Assembly (NCBI RefSeq): GCF_002029255.1
Contig: NZ_MZGT01000030.1
Location: 1-61,609 of the forward strand
Source: Clostridium chromiireducens
Lineage (GTDB): Bacteria > Bacillota > Clostridia > Clostridiales > Clostridiaceae
DNA: 61,609 nt
Reading direction: 5' to 3'
Shown: positions 39,176 through 46,537 of the stretch, one piece after another
Position numbering within the stretch: position 1 is the stretch's first letter
Layout: every line of letters starts with the position of its first letter
Notes under the pieces: generated by a model
The model's input: only the letters and a program-made list of their open reading frames with translations
Databases searched by the model: none
Told to the model about the DNA's origin: nothing
Program-made: the position numbers and the translations under genes

Positions 39176-39880
39176 ATGCATTGTTTTATTGATTATAGAG
39201 CGACAAAAGAAGAATTACTTAATCTTTCAAAATTTGGAATCAATCCAATTCTAGTCCCAAAATCTAATGATGTTTATGAAGCTATAAATGGTCATCCTGA
39301 TATTCAATTAAATATATTAAAAAATAGTTTAAGTGATAAAATCATTATCCAAAAAAATATTTCTGAAACTTTCATTAATATTCTCAAAGAAAATAATATA
39401 GATTATATTTTTTCTAAGAGCTCGTTGACTAATAAATATCCTGGTGATATTATTTTAAATTCCTTAATATTAGAGAATTATTTTATACACACATTAAAAT
39501 TTAGTGACGATAACCTTTTAAAATCGCAATATTTAAAAAAACATATTAATGTTCCTCAAGGATACACCAAATGTTCTATCCTACCCGTTAATGAAACTGC
39601 ATTAATTACAAGCGATAAAGGAATTTTTGAATCTTTAAAAAATTATAACTTTGATATTCTTCTGCTTCCTCCCGGAGATATATTACTACCTTCACTAAAT
39701 TATGGCTTTATAGGCGGGGTTGGTGGTATGATCTCTAATAACAAAATGGCTTTCTTTGGTGATCTAGATAGTTACAAATGGGGAGACGAAGTAAAAAAGT
39801 TTCTTTCAAAATATGACGTCGCACCCATCCCACTAAGAAAAGGAAAATTAATAGATCGAGGTAGTCTACTTACCTTATAA
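39176..39880 (+). CDS. Pentein (GME-fold)-like protein, DUF6873 type
   Basis: 234 residues from the ATG at 39176, which has AAGGAG 6 bases upstream. Repeated short alpha-beta units end in a conserved tail: LLLPPGDILLPSLNYGFIGGVGGMISNNKMAFFGDLDSYKWG, then APIPLRKGKLIDRGSLLTL. The GHPDIQL motif near residue 43 and the glycine-rich GGVGG segment suit the guanidino-group-modifying (pentein) fold, and the ending resembles clostridial proteins labelled DUF6873. A catalytic Cys is not obvious: only two Cys residues are visible and neither sits near the C-terminus, so enzymatic activity is uncertain. It stands alone, divergent from ytxC. Confidence 0.6.
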   Translation: MHCFIDYRATKEELLNLSKFGINPILVPKSNDVYEAINGHPDIQLNILKNSLSDKIIIQKNISETFINILKENNIDYIFSKSSLTNKYPGDIILNSLILENYFIHTLKFSDDNLLKSQYLKKHINVPQGYTKCSILPVNETALITSDKGIFESLKNYNFDILLLPPGDILLPSLNYGFIGGVGGMISNNKMAFFGDLDSYKWGDEVKKFLSKYDVAPIPLRKGKLIDRGSLLTL

Positions 39881-40000
39881 TCATGTCCACTATATAATAT
39901 GATTTCTGTTTTTTTATGTTACTTTTATATTAGGCAACTGAAGCATTATATAAAATACAAAAAATTACTTAAATCTCCTTTATAATGTTCTCAAAAACAA

Positions 40001-40042
40001 AAAAGATAGCATGTGTAAGATTCCTCTTGACTGCTATCCTTT
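40001..40042 (-). terminator. Terminator of the small coiled-coil gene, possibly bidirectional
   Basis: GATAGCA (40005-40011) pairs with TGCTATC (40032-40038), with further inner pairing. The minus strand continues with TTTTTTGTTTTTG, a good terminator 7 bases after the small gene. The plus-strand side also has T runs and could end the pentein-like transcript. Confidence 0.7.
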
Positions 40043-40048
40043 TCATTT

Positions 40049-40213
40049 TTATCTTATTATCCTATTTCTTATCTCACTGCTCAATTTTTCAGCTTTTTCT
40101 TTTACAATTCCTGTCATAGTTCTAAATTCGCTACTCATATCTTGAGTGAATTCTTTCATTTCACATCTCATTTTTTCTGCCTTTTCTTTTATTTCTTTGT
40201 TTAAATCTAGCAT
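40049..40213 (-). CDS. Small charged coiled-coil protein, 54 residues
   Basis: An ATG at 40213 with AAAGGAG 9 bases upstream opens a frame of 54 codons, closed by TAA and followed at once by a terminator. The product contains two similar segments, KEKAEKMRCEM and KEKAEKLSSEI, separated by KEFTQDMSSEFRTMTGIV. The whole sequence reads as amphipathic helix with about equal Lys and Glu. It has one Cys, no signal peptide and no membrane segment. The good ribosome site, terminator and internal repeat support a real small gene. I do not recognise the family. Confidence 0.7.
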   Translation of the reverse strand: MLDLNKEIKEKAEKMRCEMKEFTQDMSSEFRTMTGIVKEKAEKLSSEIRNRIIR

Positions 40214-40361
40214 GATAATATCTCCTTTCTTAAAAAATCTTTATATTATTTATAATTGCTAAAAAATTATATTTATAAATGTTTTTTTGTAATATAAGTT
40301 TGCCCCAAAATAGGAATATTATTAATAAAACTCTGACTTATTTTTAATTTTTCAAATATTT

Positions 40362-40394
40362 ATGGTCATATGTAAAAATTTTTCATATGACCAT
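40362..40394. repeat. Perfect 11-base palindrome with 11-base spacer
   Basis: ATGGTCATATG (40362-40372) and its complement (40384-40394) flank TAAAAATTTTT. There is no strong U tract on either side. It lies between the small coiled-coil gene and the ABC-F promoter; it could be an operator or a weak terminator. The rest of 40214-40499 is AT-rich with nothing recognisable. Confidence 0.45.
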
Positions 40395-40499
40395 CACAAT
40401 TTCTTACTTTTTGATTATTTCTATATTTCTAAACTTAAAAATTCGCCTTCCATATATAAATCAAATTTATTAAATGCCCAAGAAAATAAGAAATTTACT

Positions 40500-40529
40500 T
40501 TGACATAGTAGCTTCCTATCATTTAAACT
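40500..40529 (+). promoter_or_regulatory. Probable promoter of the ABC-F gene
   Basis: Perfect TTGACA (40500-40505), an 18-base spacer and TAAACT (40524-40529), about 50 bases before the start codon. Confidence 0.55.
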
Positions 40530-40579
40530 ATTTTAGAATAGATTTATAACGAATTATTTTATATTTTAGGAGGAAATTA

Positions 40580-42136
40580 ATGAGCGTACTTACTGTTAAA
40601 AATATGAATCATGGCTTTGGAGATAGAGCTATTTTCGAAGATGTATCATTTAGATTATTAAAAGGTGAACATGTTGGTCTTATTGGAGCTAATGGAGAAG
40701 GTAAATCAACATTTATGAATATAGTAACAGGAAAACTTATGCCTGATGAAGGTAATGTTATATGGTCAAATAATGTTAGAGTTGGATATATGGACCAACA
40801 TGCTGCTTTAACTAAAGGGCAAAGTATAAGAGATGCTTTAAGAGATGCTTTTAAATACCTTTTTGATTTGGAAGCCGAAATGAATTCTTTATATGAAAAA
40901 ATGGGTGATTGCAGTGAAGATGAGTTAAATAAAATGTTAGATAGAACTGCTACAATTCAAGACATGCTTGATCATAATGGATTTTATATAATTGATCCAA
41001 AAGTCGAGGAAGTTGCGAAGGGACTTGGACTTTTAGATTTAGGCTTAGATAGAGATGTTGATGATTTATCAGGTGGACAAAGAACTAAAATTCTTTTAGG
41101 TAAATTATTACTACAATCTCCTGATATTTTACTTTTAGATGAGCCTACTAACTATCTTGATGAAGAACATATAGAATGGCTTAAAAGATACCTTCAATCG
41201 TATGAAAATGCATTTATACTAATTTCACACGATATACCATTCATAAATTCAGTAGTTAACTTAATTTATCACGTAGATGAAAGAAAGCTTACTAGATACG
41301 TTGGAGATTATGATGAATTCCAAAGAATATATACAGAAAACAAGAAGAAATTAGAAGCTGCCTTTGAAAAGCAACAAAAGGAAATTGCAAGACTTGAAGA
41401 CTTCGTTGCTAGAAATAAAGCTAATGTTGCTACTGCTAATATGGCTAAATCTAGACAAAAGAAATTAGATAAGATGGATGTAATTGAACTTTCTAAGGAA
41501 AAGCCAAAACCTGAATTCAACTTCAAACCAGCTAGAGCTTCTGGTAAAGTTATTTTTGAAACTAAAGATTTAGTTATAGGTTATGACTCTCCTCTTACAA
41601 AACCATTAAATTTATATATGGAAAGAGGACAAAAAATAGCATTAGTTGGAGCTAACGGACTTGGTAAATCAACTCTTTTAAAAAGTTTACTAGGTATAAT
41701 CAAACCACTTAGCGGAGAAGTTAATCTAGGAGATTATCAATACATAGGTTATTTTGAACAGGAAGATAGAGGCGATAATAGTAACACTTGTATAGAGGAA
41801 GTGTGGCAAGAGTTCCCTGGATATACTCAATATCAAATAAGAGCTGCTCTTGCTAAATGTGGACTTACAACTAAACAATTAGAATCTCAAATAAGAGTTC
41901 TATCTGGTGGTGAGGCTGCAAAAGTTAGGCTTTGTAAAATTATAAATAATGAGACTAACATATTAATACTTGACGAGCCTACAAATCATTTAGATGTTGA
42001 TGCAAAAGATGAATTAAAAAAGGCACTTAAAGAATACAAAGGAACAATTCTATTAGTTTCACATGAACCTGACTTTTATAGAGACATAATAACTGAAACT
42101 TGGAACTGTGAAGATTGGACAACAAAGATAATATAG
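40580..42136 (+). CDS. ABC-F family ATPase (YbiT/YkpA type)
   Basis: 518 residues with two ABC domains and no membrane segment. Domain 1 has Walker A GANGEGKST, LSGGQRTKILLGKLLL and LLLDEPTNYLD; domain 2 has GANGLGKST, LSGGEAAKVRL and LILDEPTNHLD. Between them is the charged ABC-F linker (about 240-320, KKKLEAAFEKQQKEIARLEDF). ABC-F proteins bind the ribosomal E site and act on stalled or antibiotic-bound ribosomes. MSVLTVKNMNHGFGDRAIFED matches the YbiT/YkpA subgroup, not known as resistance factors. AGGAGG lies 8 bases before the ATG. Single gene with promoter and terminator. Confidence 0.92.
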   Translation: MSVLTVKNMNHGFGDRAIFEDVSFRLLKGEHVGLIGANGEGKSTFMNIVTGKLMPDEGNVIWSNNVRVGYMDQHAALTKGQSIRDALRDAFKYLFDLEAEMNSLYEKMGDCSEDELNKMLDRTATIQDMLDHNGFYIIDPKVEEVAKGLGLLDLGLDRDVDDLSGGQRTKILLGKLLLQSPDILLLDEPTNYLDEEHIEWLKRYLQSYENAFILISHDIPFINSVVNLIYHVDERKLTRYVGDYDEFQRIYTENKKKLEAAFEKQQKEIARLEDFVARNKANVATANMAKSRQKKLDKMDVIELSKEKPKPEFNFKPARASGKVIFETKDLVIGYDSPLTKPLNLYMERGQKIALVGANGLGKSTLLKSLLGIIKPLSGEVNLGDYQYIGYFEQEDRGDNSNTCIEEVWQEFPGYTQYQIRAALAKCGLTTKQLESQIRVLSGGEAAKVRLCKIINNETNILILDEPTNHLDVDAKDELKKALKEYKGTILLVSHEPDFYRDIITETWNCEDWTTKII

Positions 42137-42151
42137 CAATTATTAAAAATG

Positions 42152-42183
42152 TAGTCAGTTTATTAAAACTGGCTCTTTTTTGC
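42152..42183 (+). terminator. Rho-independent terminator of the ABC-F gene
   Basis: AGTCAGTTT pairs with AAACTGGCT (one G-U pair) followed by CTTTTTT, starting 15 bases after the stop. Confidence 0.85.
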
Positions 42184-42313
42184 ATTTTAAACTTTATCAC
42201 TTTATATAATCTCTCTATAAAACCTTATCATGGTGTTTATATATAAATTCATATATTAACTATATAAAATACAATAAAATCTCATAATGCAAATATAATA
42301 ATAAACAGTTCTC

Positions 42314-42342
42314 TTTTCATTGATACTTTCTTCTATTATAAT
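42314..42342 (+). promoter_or_regulatory. Probable promoter of yjdF
   Basis: TTTTCA (42314-42319), a 17-base spacer and a perfect TATAAT (42337-42342). It would start an RNA near 42349, giving the riboswitch leader about 118 bases. Confidence 0.55.
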
Positions 42343-42349
42343 AATGTTT

Positions 42350-42460
42350 AAGAGATAAAAACACTGTTTCTGTTGGTAGTCAGAACCTATATTATAATAT
42401 AGCAGTAACCTGCCCTCCTGGGGTTGTCCATTCTCCGTAAATTTATTTCATACAGGAGGA
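42350..42460 (+). ncRNA. yjdF-motif leader RNA (azaaromatic-type riboswitch)
   Basis: A structured leader directly before a yjdF homologue. Visible elements: TTCTG...CAGAA, the hairpin CTATATTATAATATAG, then a CCCTCCTGGGG segment. CCTCCTG (42414-42420) is the exact complement of CAGGAGG (42453-42459), the yjdF ribosome site, so the leader can hide it. yjdF-motif RNAs bind azaaromatic compounds and control translation of this gene in Firmicutes. The family assignment rests on the gene behind it plus this layout. Confidence 0.7.
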
Positions 42461-42467
42461 TTTAATT

Positions 42468-42890
42468 ATGGTAACAATAATTAAATTAACAGTTCTTTTT
42501 GATGATCCATTTTGGATTGGTGTCTTTGAAAATATTGAAAATGGCGAATATAATGTATGCAAAGTTACCTTCGGCTCAGAACCAAAAGATGAGGAAACTT
42601 ACGAATTCATACTAAAAAAATTCTATCATTTAAATTTTAGTTCGCCGATATTGTCTGATGAATTTAAATCAGTAGAAAGGAAACACAATCCTAAAAGGCT
42701 TCAGAGAAGTATTAGAAAAGAGGTTAATGCTAAAGGCATAGGAACTAAAGCTCAAATAGCTATGCAATTACAGCATGAACAAAGCAAAATAATACGCAAA
42801 CAAAAATCAAAAGAGCAAAAGGAGCAAGAAGAGCAAAAAAAGTTTGAGTTAAGAAAAAAGAAAAAGCTAGAAAAGCATAAAGGACATTAA
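42468..42890 (+). CDS. yjdF: YjdF (DUF2992) protein
   Basis: 140 residues. The N-terminal half is compact (KLTVLFDDPFWIGVFENIENGEYNVCKVTFGSEPKDEE), the typical YjdF start. A conserved HNPKRLQRSIRKEV block follows, then a very basic, Lys/Glu/Gln-rich helical tail (about 100-140) ending LEKHKGH. Function unknown; the family is under yjdF-motif riboswitch control and is thought to respond to toxic aromatic heterocycles. The ATG has CAGGAGGA 7 bases upstream, inside the region the leader can mask. Single gene. Confidence 0.9.
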   Translation: MVTIIKLTVLFDDPFWIGVFENIENGEYNVCKVTFGSEPKDEETYEFILKKFYHLNFSSPILSDEFKSVERKHNPKRLQRSIRKEVNAKGIGTKAQIAMQLQHEQSKIIRKQKSKEQKEQEEQKKFELRKKKKLEKHKGH

Positions 42891-42962
42891 CAGTAAAAGT
42901 CCTCTATAAATCTCTTCTTTTTTAACTATTATACTTCATTTTGTAACTATCTAAAATGCTCG

Positions 42963-43073
42963 AAAATAACAAGTTAAAAATGCTACTAATGTCTTAAACA
43001 CAAATAAATATCATTTTGATAAATGATATTTATTTTTTTATGATATTGCAGCATTATATTAACTTGTTATTTT
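42963..43073. repeat. 111-base long inverted repeat behind yjdF (terminator core plus outer arms)
   Basis: Outer arms of 15 bases are perfect (42963-42977 with 43059-43073). The inner arms, also 15 bases and perfect (43002-43016 with 43021-43035, loop TGAT), are followed by T5-A and can act as the yjdF terminator. The sequence between (AATGCT...AGCATT) also pairs in part, so the whole segment folds as one hairpin. It may be a MITE-like element or just an elongated terminator. Confidence 0.7.
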
Positions 43074-43145
43074 TTGTTCTTCTTTATAATTTAAATATAC
43101 TTTTTTATTTTATCTCACAAAGTTCACTGTCTTAAAAACTCTTAC

Positions 43146-43173
43146 TTGACATAAAATGCTAACATGTTATCAT
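43146..43173 (+). promoter_or_regulatory. Probable promoter of ilvA
   Basis: Perfect TTGACA (43146-43151), a 16-base spacer and TATCAT (43168-43173), 48 bases before the start codon. No T-box or leader-peptide structure is apparent in the short leader. Confidence 0.6.
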
Positions 43174-43221
43174 AAAACTATTAGCTAAAAGCAATATACA
43201 TATAAAGGGGATATTACAAAA

Positions 43222-44442
43222 ATGATGACACTAGATAAATTTGAAGAAGCATACGAAATCGTACAGAGAGTAATTTTAAAAACTAAATTAGTGTTTAGTG
43301 ATTATTATTCAGATATTACAGGAAATAAAGTCTACTTCAAGCCTGAAAATATGCAAAAAACGGGTGCTTATAAAATAAGAGGGGCATACTATAAAATCAG
43401 CACGCTTTCAGAAGAAGATAGAAACAAAGGTCTTGTAACAGCTTCTGCTGGCAACCACGCTCAAGGAGTAGCTTACGCTGCAAAATCCTATAATACAAAA
43501 GCAATAATTGTAATGCCAACTACCACTCCACTAATGAAGGTTAATCGTACTAAAGCCTATGGAGCAGAAGTTATTTTACATGGAGATGTTTATGATGAAG
43601 CTTGTAATTACGCTTTAAAACTTGCCGAAGAAAAAGGCTATACTTTCATTCATCCTTTTGATGACTTAGATGTAGCAACCGGTCAAGGCTCAATAGCGAT
43701 GGAGATCATAAAAGAATTACCAACCGTTGATATAATCTTAGTACCAATAGGCGGCGGTGGACTCGCTACAGGAGTTTCTACACTCGTTAAACTTCTTAAC
43801 CCTAACATAAAAGTTATTGGTGTTGAGCCCGCTGGTGCAAACTGCATGCAGGTTTCATTAAAAAACGGAGAAGTAATCACTCTTCCTTCAGTGGATACTA
43901 TAGCTGATGGTACTGCCGTTAAAACTCCTGGCTCTAAGATTTTTCCATATATAAAACAAAATCTTGACGAAATCATAACTATTGAAGATCACGAGCTTAT
44001 AGGAGCATTCCTAGATATGCTTGAAAATCACAAAATGCTTGCTGAAAACTCAGGTTTATTAACTGTAGCAGCATTAAAACACTTAGATGTAAAGGATAAA
44101 AAAATTGTATCTATTATAAGTGGTGGCAACATGGACGTGATTACTTTTGCATCCTTAGTACAACATGGTTTAATTGAAAGAGAACGTATTTGTACAGTTT
44201 CTGTTTTGCTTCCAGATAAACCTGGTGAATTAACAAATGTATCTAAGGTAATTGCAGAAGCTCAAGGTAATATAATCAAACTAGATCATAATCAATTTGT
44301 TAGCATTAATCGTAACAGTGCGGTTGAACTTGATATAACTATGGAAACCTTTGGGCATGAACATAAAGAAGCCATTATAAAAGCCCTTAGGAATAATGGT
44401 TATGATCCAAAAGTTATAAACCCTAAAATGATTTACCAATAA
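43222..44442 (+). CDS. ilvA: Threonine ammonia-lyase with ACT-like domain
   Basis: 406 residues. The PLP-dependent domain has the lysine Lys51 in KTGAYKIRGA, then SAGNHAQGVAYAA, the phosphate loop PIGGGGLATGVS, and ISGGNMDVI. An ACT-type domain occupies the last 75 residues (CTVSVLLPDKPGELTNVSKVIAEAQGNII). This short form is the TdcB/IlvA type with one ACT domain and can be catabolic or biosynthetic; it deaminates threonine to 2-oxobutanoate. AAGGGG lies about 11 bases before the first ATG; a second ATG follows directly. Monocistronic. Confidence 0.9.
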   Translation: MMTLDKFEEAYEIVQRVILKTKLVFSDYYSDITGNKVYFKPENMQKTGAYKIRGAYYKISTLSEEDRNKGLVTASAGNHAQGVAYAAKSYNTKAIIVMPTTTPLMKVNRTKAYGAEVILHGDVYDEACNYALKLAEEKGYTFIHPFDDLDVATGQGSIAMEIIKELPTVDIILVPIGGGGLATGVSTLVKLLNPNIKVIGVEPAGANCMQVSLKNGEVITLPSVDTIADGTAVKTPGSKIFPYIKQNLDEIITIEDHELIGAFLDMLENHKMLAENSGLLTVAALKHLDVKDKKIVSIISGGNMDVITFASLVQHGLIERERICTVSVLLPDKPGELTNVSKVIAEAQGNIIKLDHNQFVSINRNSAVELDITMETFGHEHKEAIIKALRNNGYDPKVINPKMIYQ

Positions 44443-44455
44443 TTAAACTTACGAA

Positions 44456-44489
44456 AAATGATCTACAAAAAACTTTTAGTAGATCATTT
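44456..44489 (+). terminator. Terminator of ilvA
   Basis: Perfect 11-base stem (44456-44466 with 44479-44489) around a 12-base loop, then CTATTTATA. It begins 14 bases after the stop. Confidence 0.75.
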
Positions 44490-44628
44490 CTATTTATAAT
44501 ATATTTAGGTCTTTTATTTTAGCACCTTACCAGCGCCATTACACTTAAAAACTACAACTTGTCCTACTTTTAATAATATATTCTTCTACATACCAGTACT
44601 TTAAAGTTATATTAATTGATTAAAAATA

Positions 44629-45294
44629 CTAATTCAATTTATTATTTTTAATCAATTCTTTTACATCAATTAACCGTTCACATATTTTAAATGCTAATTT
44701 TTTTGTCTCTTCCTCTAATACTTTCATATCCGGAACATGTATACCAGTCATTCCTGCTGAATGAGCCGCCATTATCCCAGCGTCTGAATCTTCTATAACC
44801 AAACAATTTTTAGGGTCCACATCTAATTCTTCTGCTGCCTTTAGGAAAATTTCCGGATCTGGTTTGGAATTTTTCACTTGATCACCGCAAACTATAGAAT
44901 TAACTTTCTCTTTTATCTTTGCTTCTTCCAATAGTTCTAGTGCTCTTTGTCTCCTTGTTGAAGTTGCAACAGCTATTTTAAATTTTTCTTTATTTAAATA
45001 ATCTAGTAATTCATGAACTCCCGCTTTAATTTTAACACCATTTTCATTTGTTGTTTTATGTGCTAATTCAGATTTCTTCTTATATATCTCATCAAACGGG
45101 AAATCACTTCCATATTCCTCCAACATAACTAACTTTATGCCATCAACATTTCTCCCAATAAACTTTACATAAAACTCTTCAGCTATTTCATATTTATATT
45201 CTTTAAGAACTTCCTTATAGCATTGAAATGATATTCTTTCTGAATCAATTAATACTCCATCCATATCAAAAATTATTGCATCTATTTTTTTCAT
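44629..45294 (-). CDS. HAD-superfamily phosphatase/mutase (beta-phosphoglucomutase-like)
   Basis: 221 residues from the ATG at 45294, which has AGGAG 7 bases upstream (an in-frame ATG at 45315 lies before this box). HAD motif I is IIFDMDGVLIDSE, motif II is VATSTR, the Lys is in VKNSKPDPEIFLKAAEEL, and motif IV is CLVIEDSDAGIMAAHSAGM. The DMDGV and KPDPEIF pattern is that of the phosphoglucomutase/phosphatase subfamily with a helical cap. The substrate cannot be named. No metabolic partner genes adjoin it. Confidence 0.9.
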   Translation of the reverse strand: MKKIDAIIFDMDGVLIDSERISFQCYKEVLKEYKYEIAEEFYVKFIGRNVDGIKLVMLEEYGSDFPFDEIYKKKSELAHKTTNENGVKIKAGVHELLDYLNKEKFKIAVATSTRRQRALELLEEAKIKEKVNSIVCGDQVKNSKPDPEIFLKAAEELDVDPKNCLVIEDSDAGIMAAHSAGMTGIHVPDMKVLEEETKKLAFKICERLIDVKELIKNNKLN

Positions 45295-45420
45295 ACGTTT
45301 TCTCCTCTTCTCCAATTAAAAATATTGCGTACTTTTTATATCTTAACATTTTACTTCAAACTTTCCAACTAATAAAACAATTCCAAAAATCTCTTTGCTG
45401 CACCCCATAAATATCTCTCC

Positions 45421-45540
45421 TTAATCCAAATCGCTGTAATTTGAATCTTTAAAGTATCTCTTAATAATAAGTAGTACATCCTTTAAATCATTTAGATCAA
45501 TTTCCGCACATTCATTCATAAACTTATAATATTGACTCAT
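45421..45540 (-). CDS. Possible 39-residue ORF overlapping a LysR relic
   Basis: ATG 45540 overlaps the TGA of the LysR fragment as TGATG and opens 39 codons: MSQYYKFMNECAEIDL, then NDLKDVLLIIKRYFK. It looks helical and has one Cys. The only ribosome-site candidate is GGTGG about 7 bases upstream, inside the relic. A 21-codon frame with a good GGAGAG box follows (ATG 45408). I recognise none of it; it may be decayed sequence. Confidence 0.3.
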   Translation of the reverse strand: MSQYYKFMNECAEIDLNDLKDVLLIIKRYFKDSNYSDLD

Positions 45541-45683
45541 CACAACCACCATCGGTTCAGATTCCCTACTTCTCTAGCAGCCGAATTAGTAATTTCTATT
45601 ATATGTTTAGCCCTCTTATAAAGAAGTTTGCCAGCATCTGTTAATATTATTGTTCTTGCTCTACATTCAAATAATATTAAATA
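45540..45683 (-). pseudogene. LysR-family regulator fragment
   Basis: The minus strand encodes LILFECRARTIILTDAGKLL, then YKRAKHIIEITNSAAREV, which is the second half of a LysR helix-turn-helix plus the start of the linker helix (compare LFER...LTEAG...LL). It is preceded by an in-frame TAG and ends in TGA after 47 codons. There is no start, no recognition helix and no effector domain, so this is a relic of a regulator gene. Confidence 0.75.
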
Positions 45684-45691
45684 CTAACTAC

Positions 45692-45730
45692 AATAAACTG
45701 CTCTAAATCAATTGATAAGAGCAGTTTATT
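45692..45730 (-). terminator. Rho-independent terminator behind udk
   Basis: Perfect 13-base stem AATAAACTGCTCT (45692-45704) with its complement (45718-45730), 20 bases after the udk stop. The tail on the minus strand is short of T. Confidence 0.7.
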
Positions 45731-45749
45731 ATTAAAATATGTACAATTA

Positions 45750-46367
45750 TTATTTATATATAAAATTCCGTATTCTTTCAAGTAACATACTTAACGCTAC
45801 AGTATTTGCTCCACCCTCTGGAATTATTATATCTGCCCTTCTTTTGCTTGGATCTACAAACTCCTCATGCATAGGTTTCACAGTTCCTAAGTATTGATTT
45901 ATTACAGAGTCTAAATCTCTACCTCGCTCTTTTACATCTCTTAACAATCTTCTTATTATCCTTACATCACCATCAGTATCTACAAAAACTTTTATGTCCA
46001 TCAAATCACAAAGTTCCTTATTTTCAAATATCAATATTCCTTCTAATATAATAACCTTAGTTGGCTTAACTTCAACCTTATCATTTAGCCTAGTGTGTTC
46101 AACAAATGAATAAACCGGATGGTATACTGTATTTCCTTCCTTTAACTGCTTAAGATGATCTATTAAAAGATCAGTATCAAATGAATTTGGATGGTCATAA
46201 TTTAGCTTCTTTCTTTCTTCTAATGAAATTTCTTCATTAGATTTATAATAATAATCATGACAAAGTATAATAACTTGCTCCTCGAAGACTTCCCTTATTT
46301 TCTCAGCTAGCGTAGTTTTACCTGATCCACTACCACCAGCTATACCTATTATCATTACATCTTGCAT
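45750..46367 (-). CDS. udk: Uridine/cytidine kinase
   Basis: 205 residues from the ATG at 46367, with GGAGG 5 bases upstream; the in-frame ATG at 46379 overlaps that box. P-loop IGIAGGSGSGKTTLAEKI, then ILCHDYYYKSNEE, the conserved YDHPNSFDTDLLIDHLKQL and YSFVEHTR, IILEGILIFENKELCDLMDIKVFVDTD and RRLLRDVKERGRDLDSVINQY. It phosphorylates uridine and cytidine in pyrimidine salvage. It is followed by its own terminator and preceded by that of the unknown membrane protein. Confidence 0.95.
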   Translation of the reverse strand: MQDVMIIGIAGGSGSGKTTLAEKIREVFEEQVIILCHDYYYKSNEEISLEERKKLNYDHPNSFDTDLLIDHLKQLKEGNTVYHPVYSFVEHTRLNDKVEVKPTKVIILEGILIFENKELCDLMDIKVFVDTDGDVRIIRRLLRDVKERGRDLDSVINQYLGTVKPMHEEFVDPSKRRADIIIPEGGANTVALSMLLERIRNFIYK

Positions 46368-46442
46368 ATCTTCCTCCATAGTATTATATATATATTCTAA
46401 ATTAAACTTATATTATCATACCTTTTAGATTTTATTACAAAA

Positions 46443-46500
46443 TAAAAAAAAAGACAACTCTTATCAAACCTTAATTATCTCTATTAGGGCCTAACAAGAG
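46443..46500 (-). terminator. Terminator behind the unknown membrane protein at 46538-47347
   Basis: On the minus strand CTCTTGTTAGGCC (46500-46488) pairs with GGTTTGATAAGAG (46470-46458) over 13 base pairs including several G-U pairs, then TTGTC and nine T residues. Confidence 0.75.
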
Positions 46501-46537
46501 CATTGCTGTAATGCTTTTCTTATCAAATTAGTGAATT

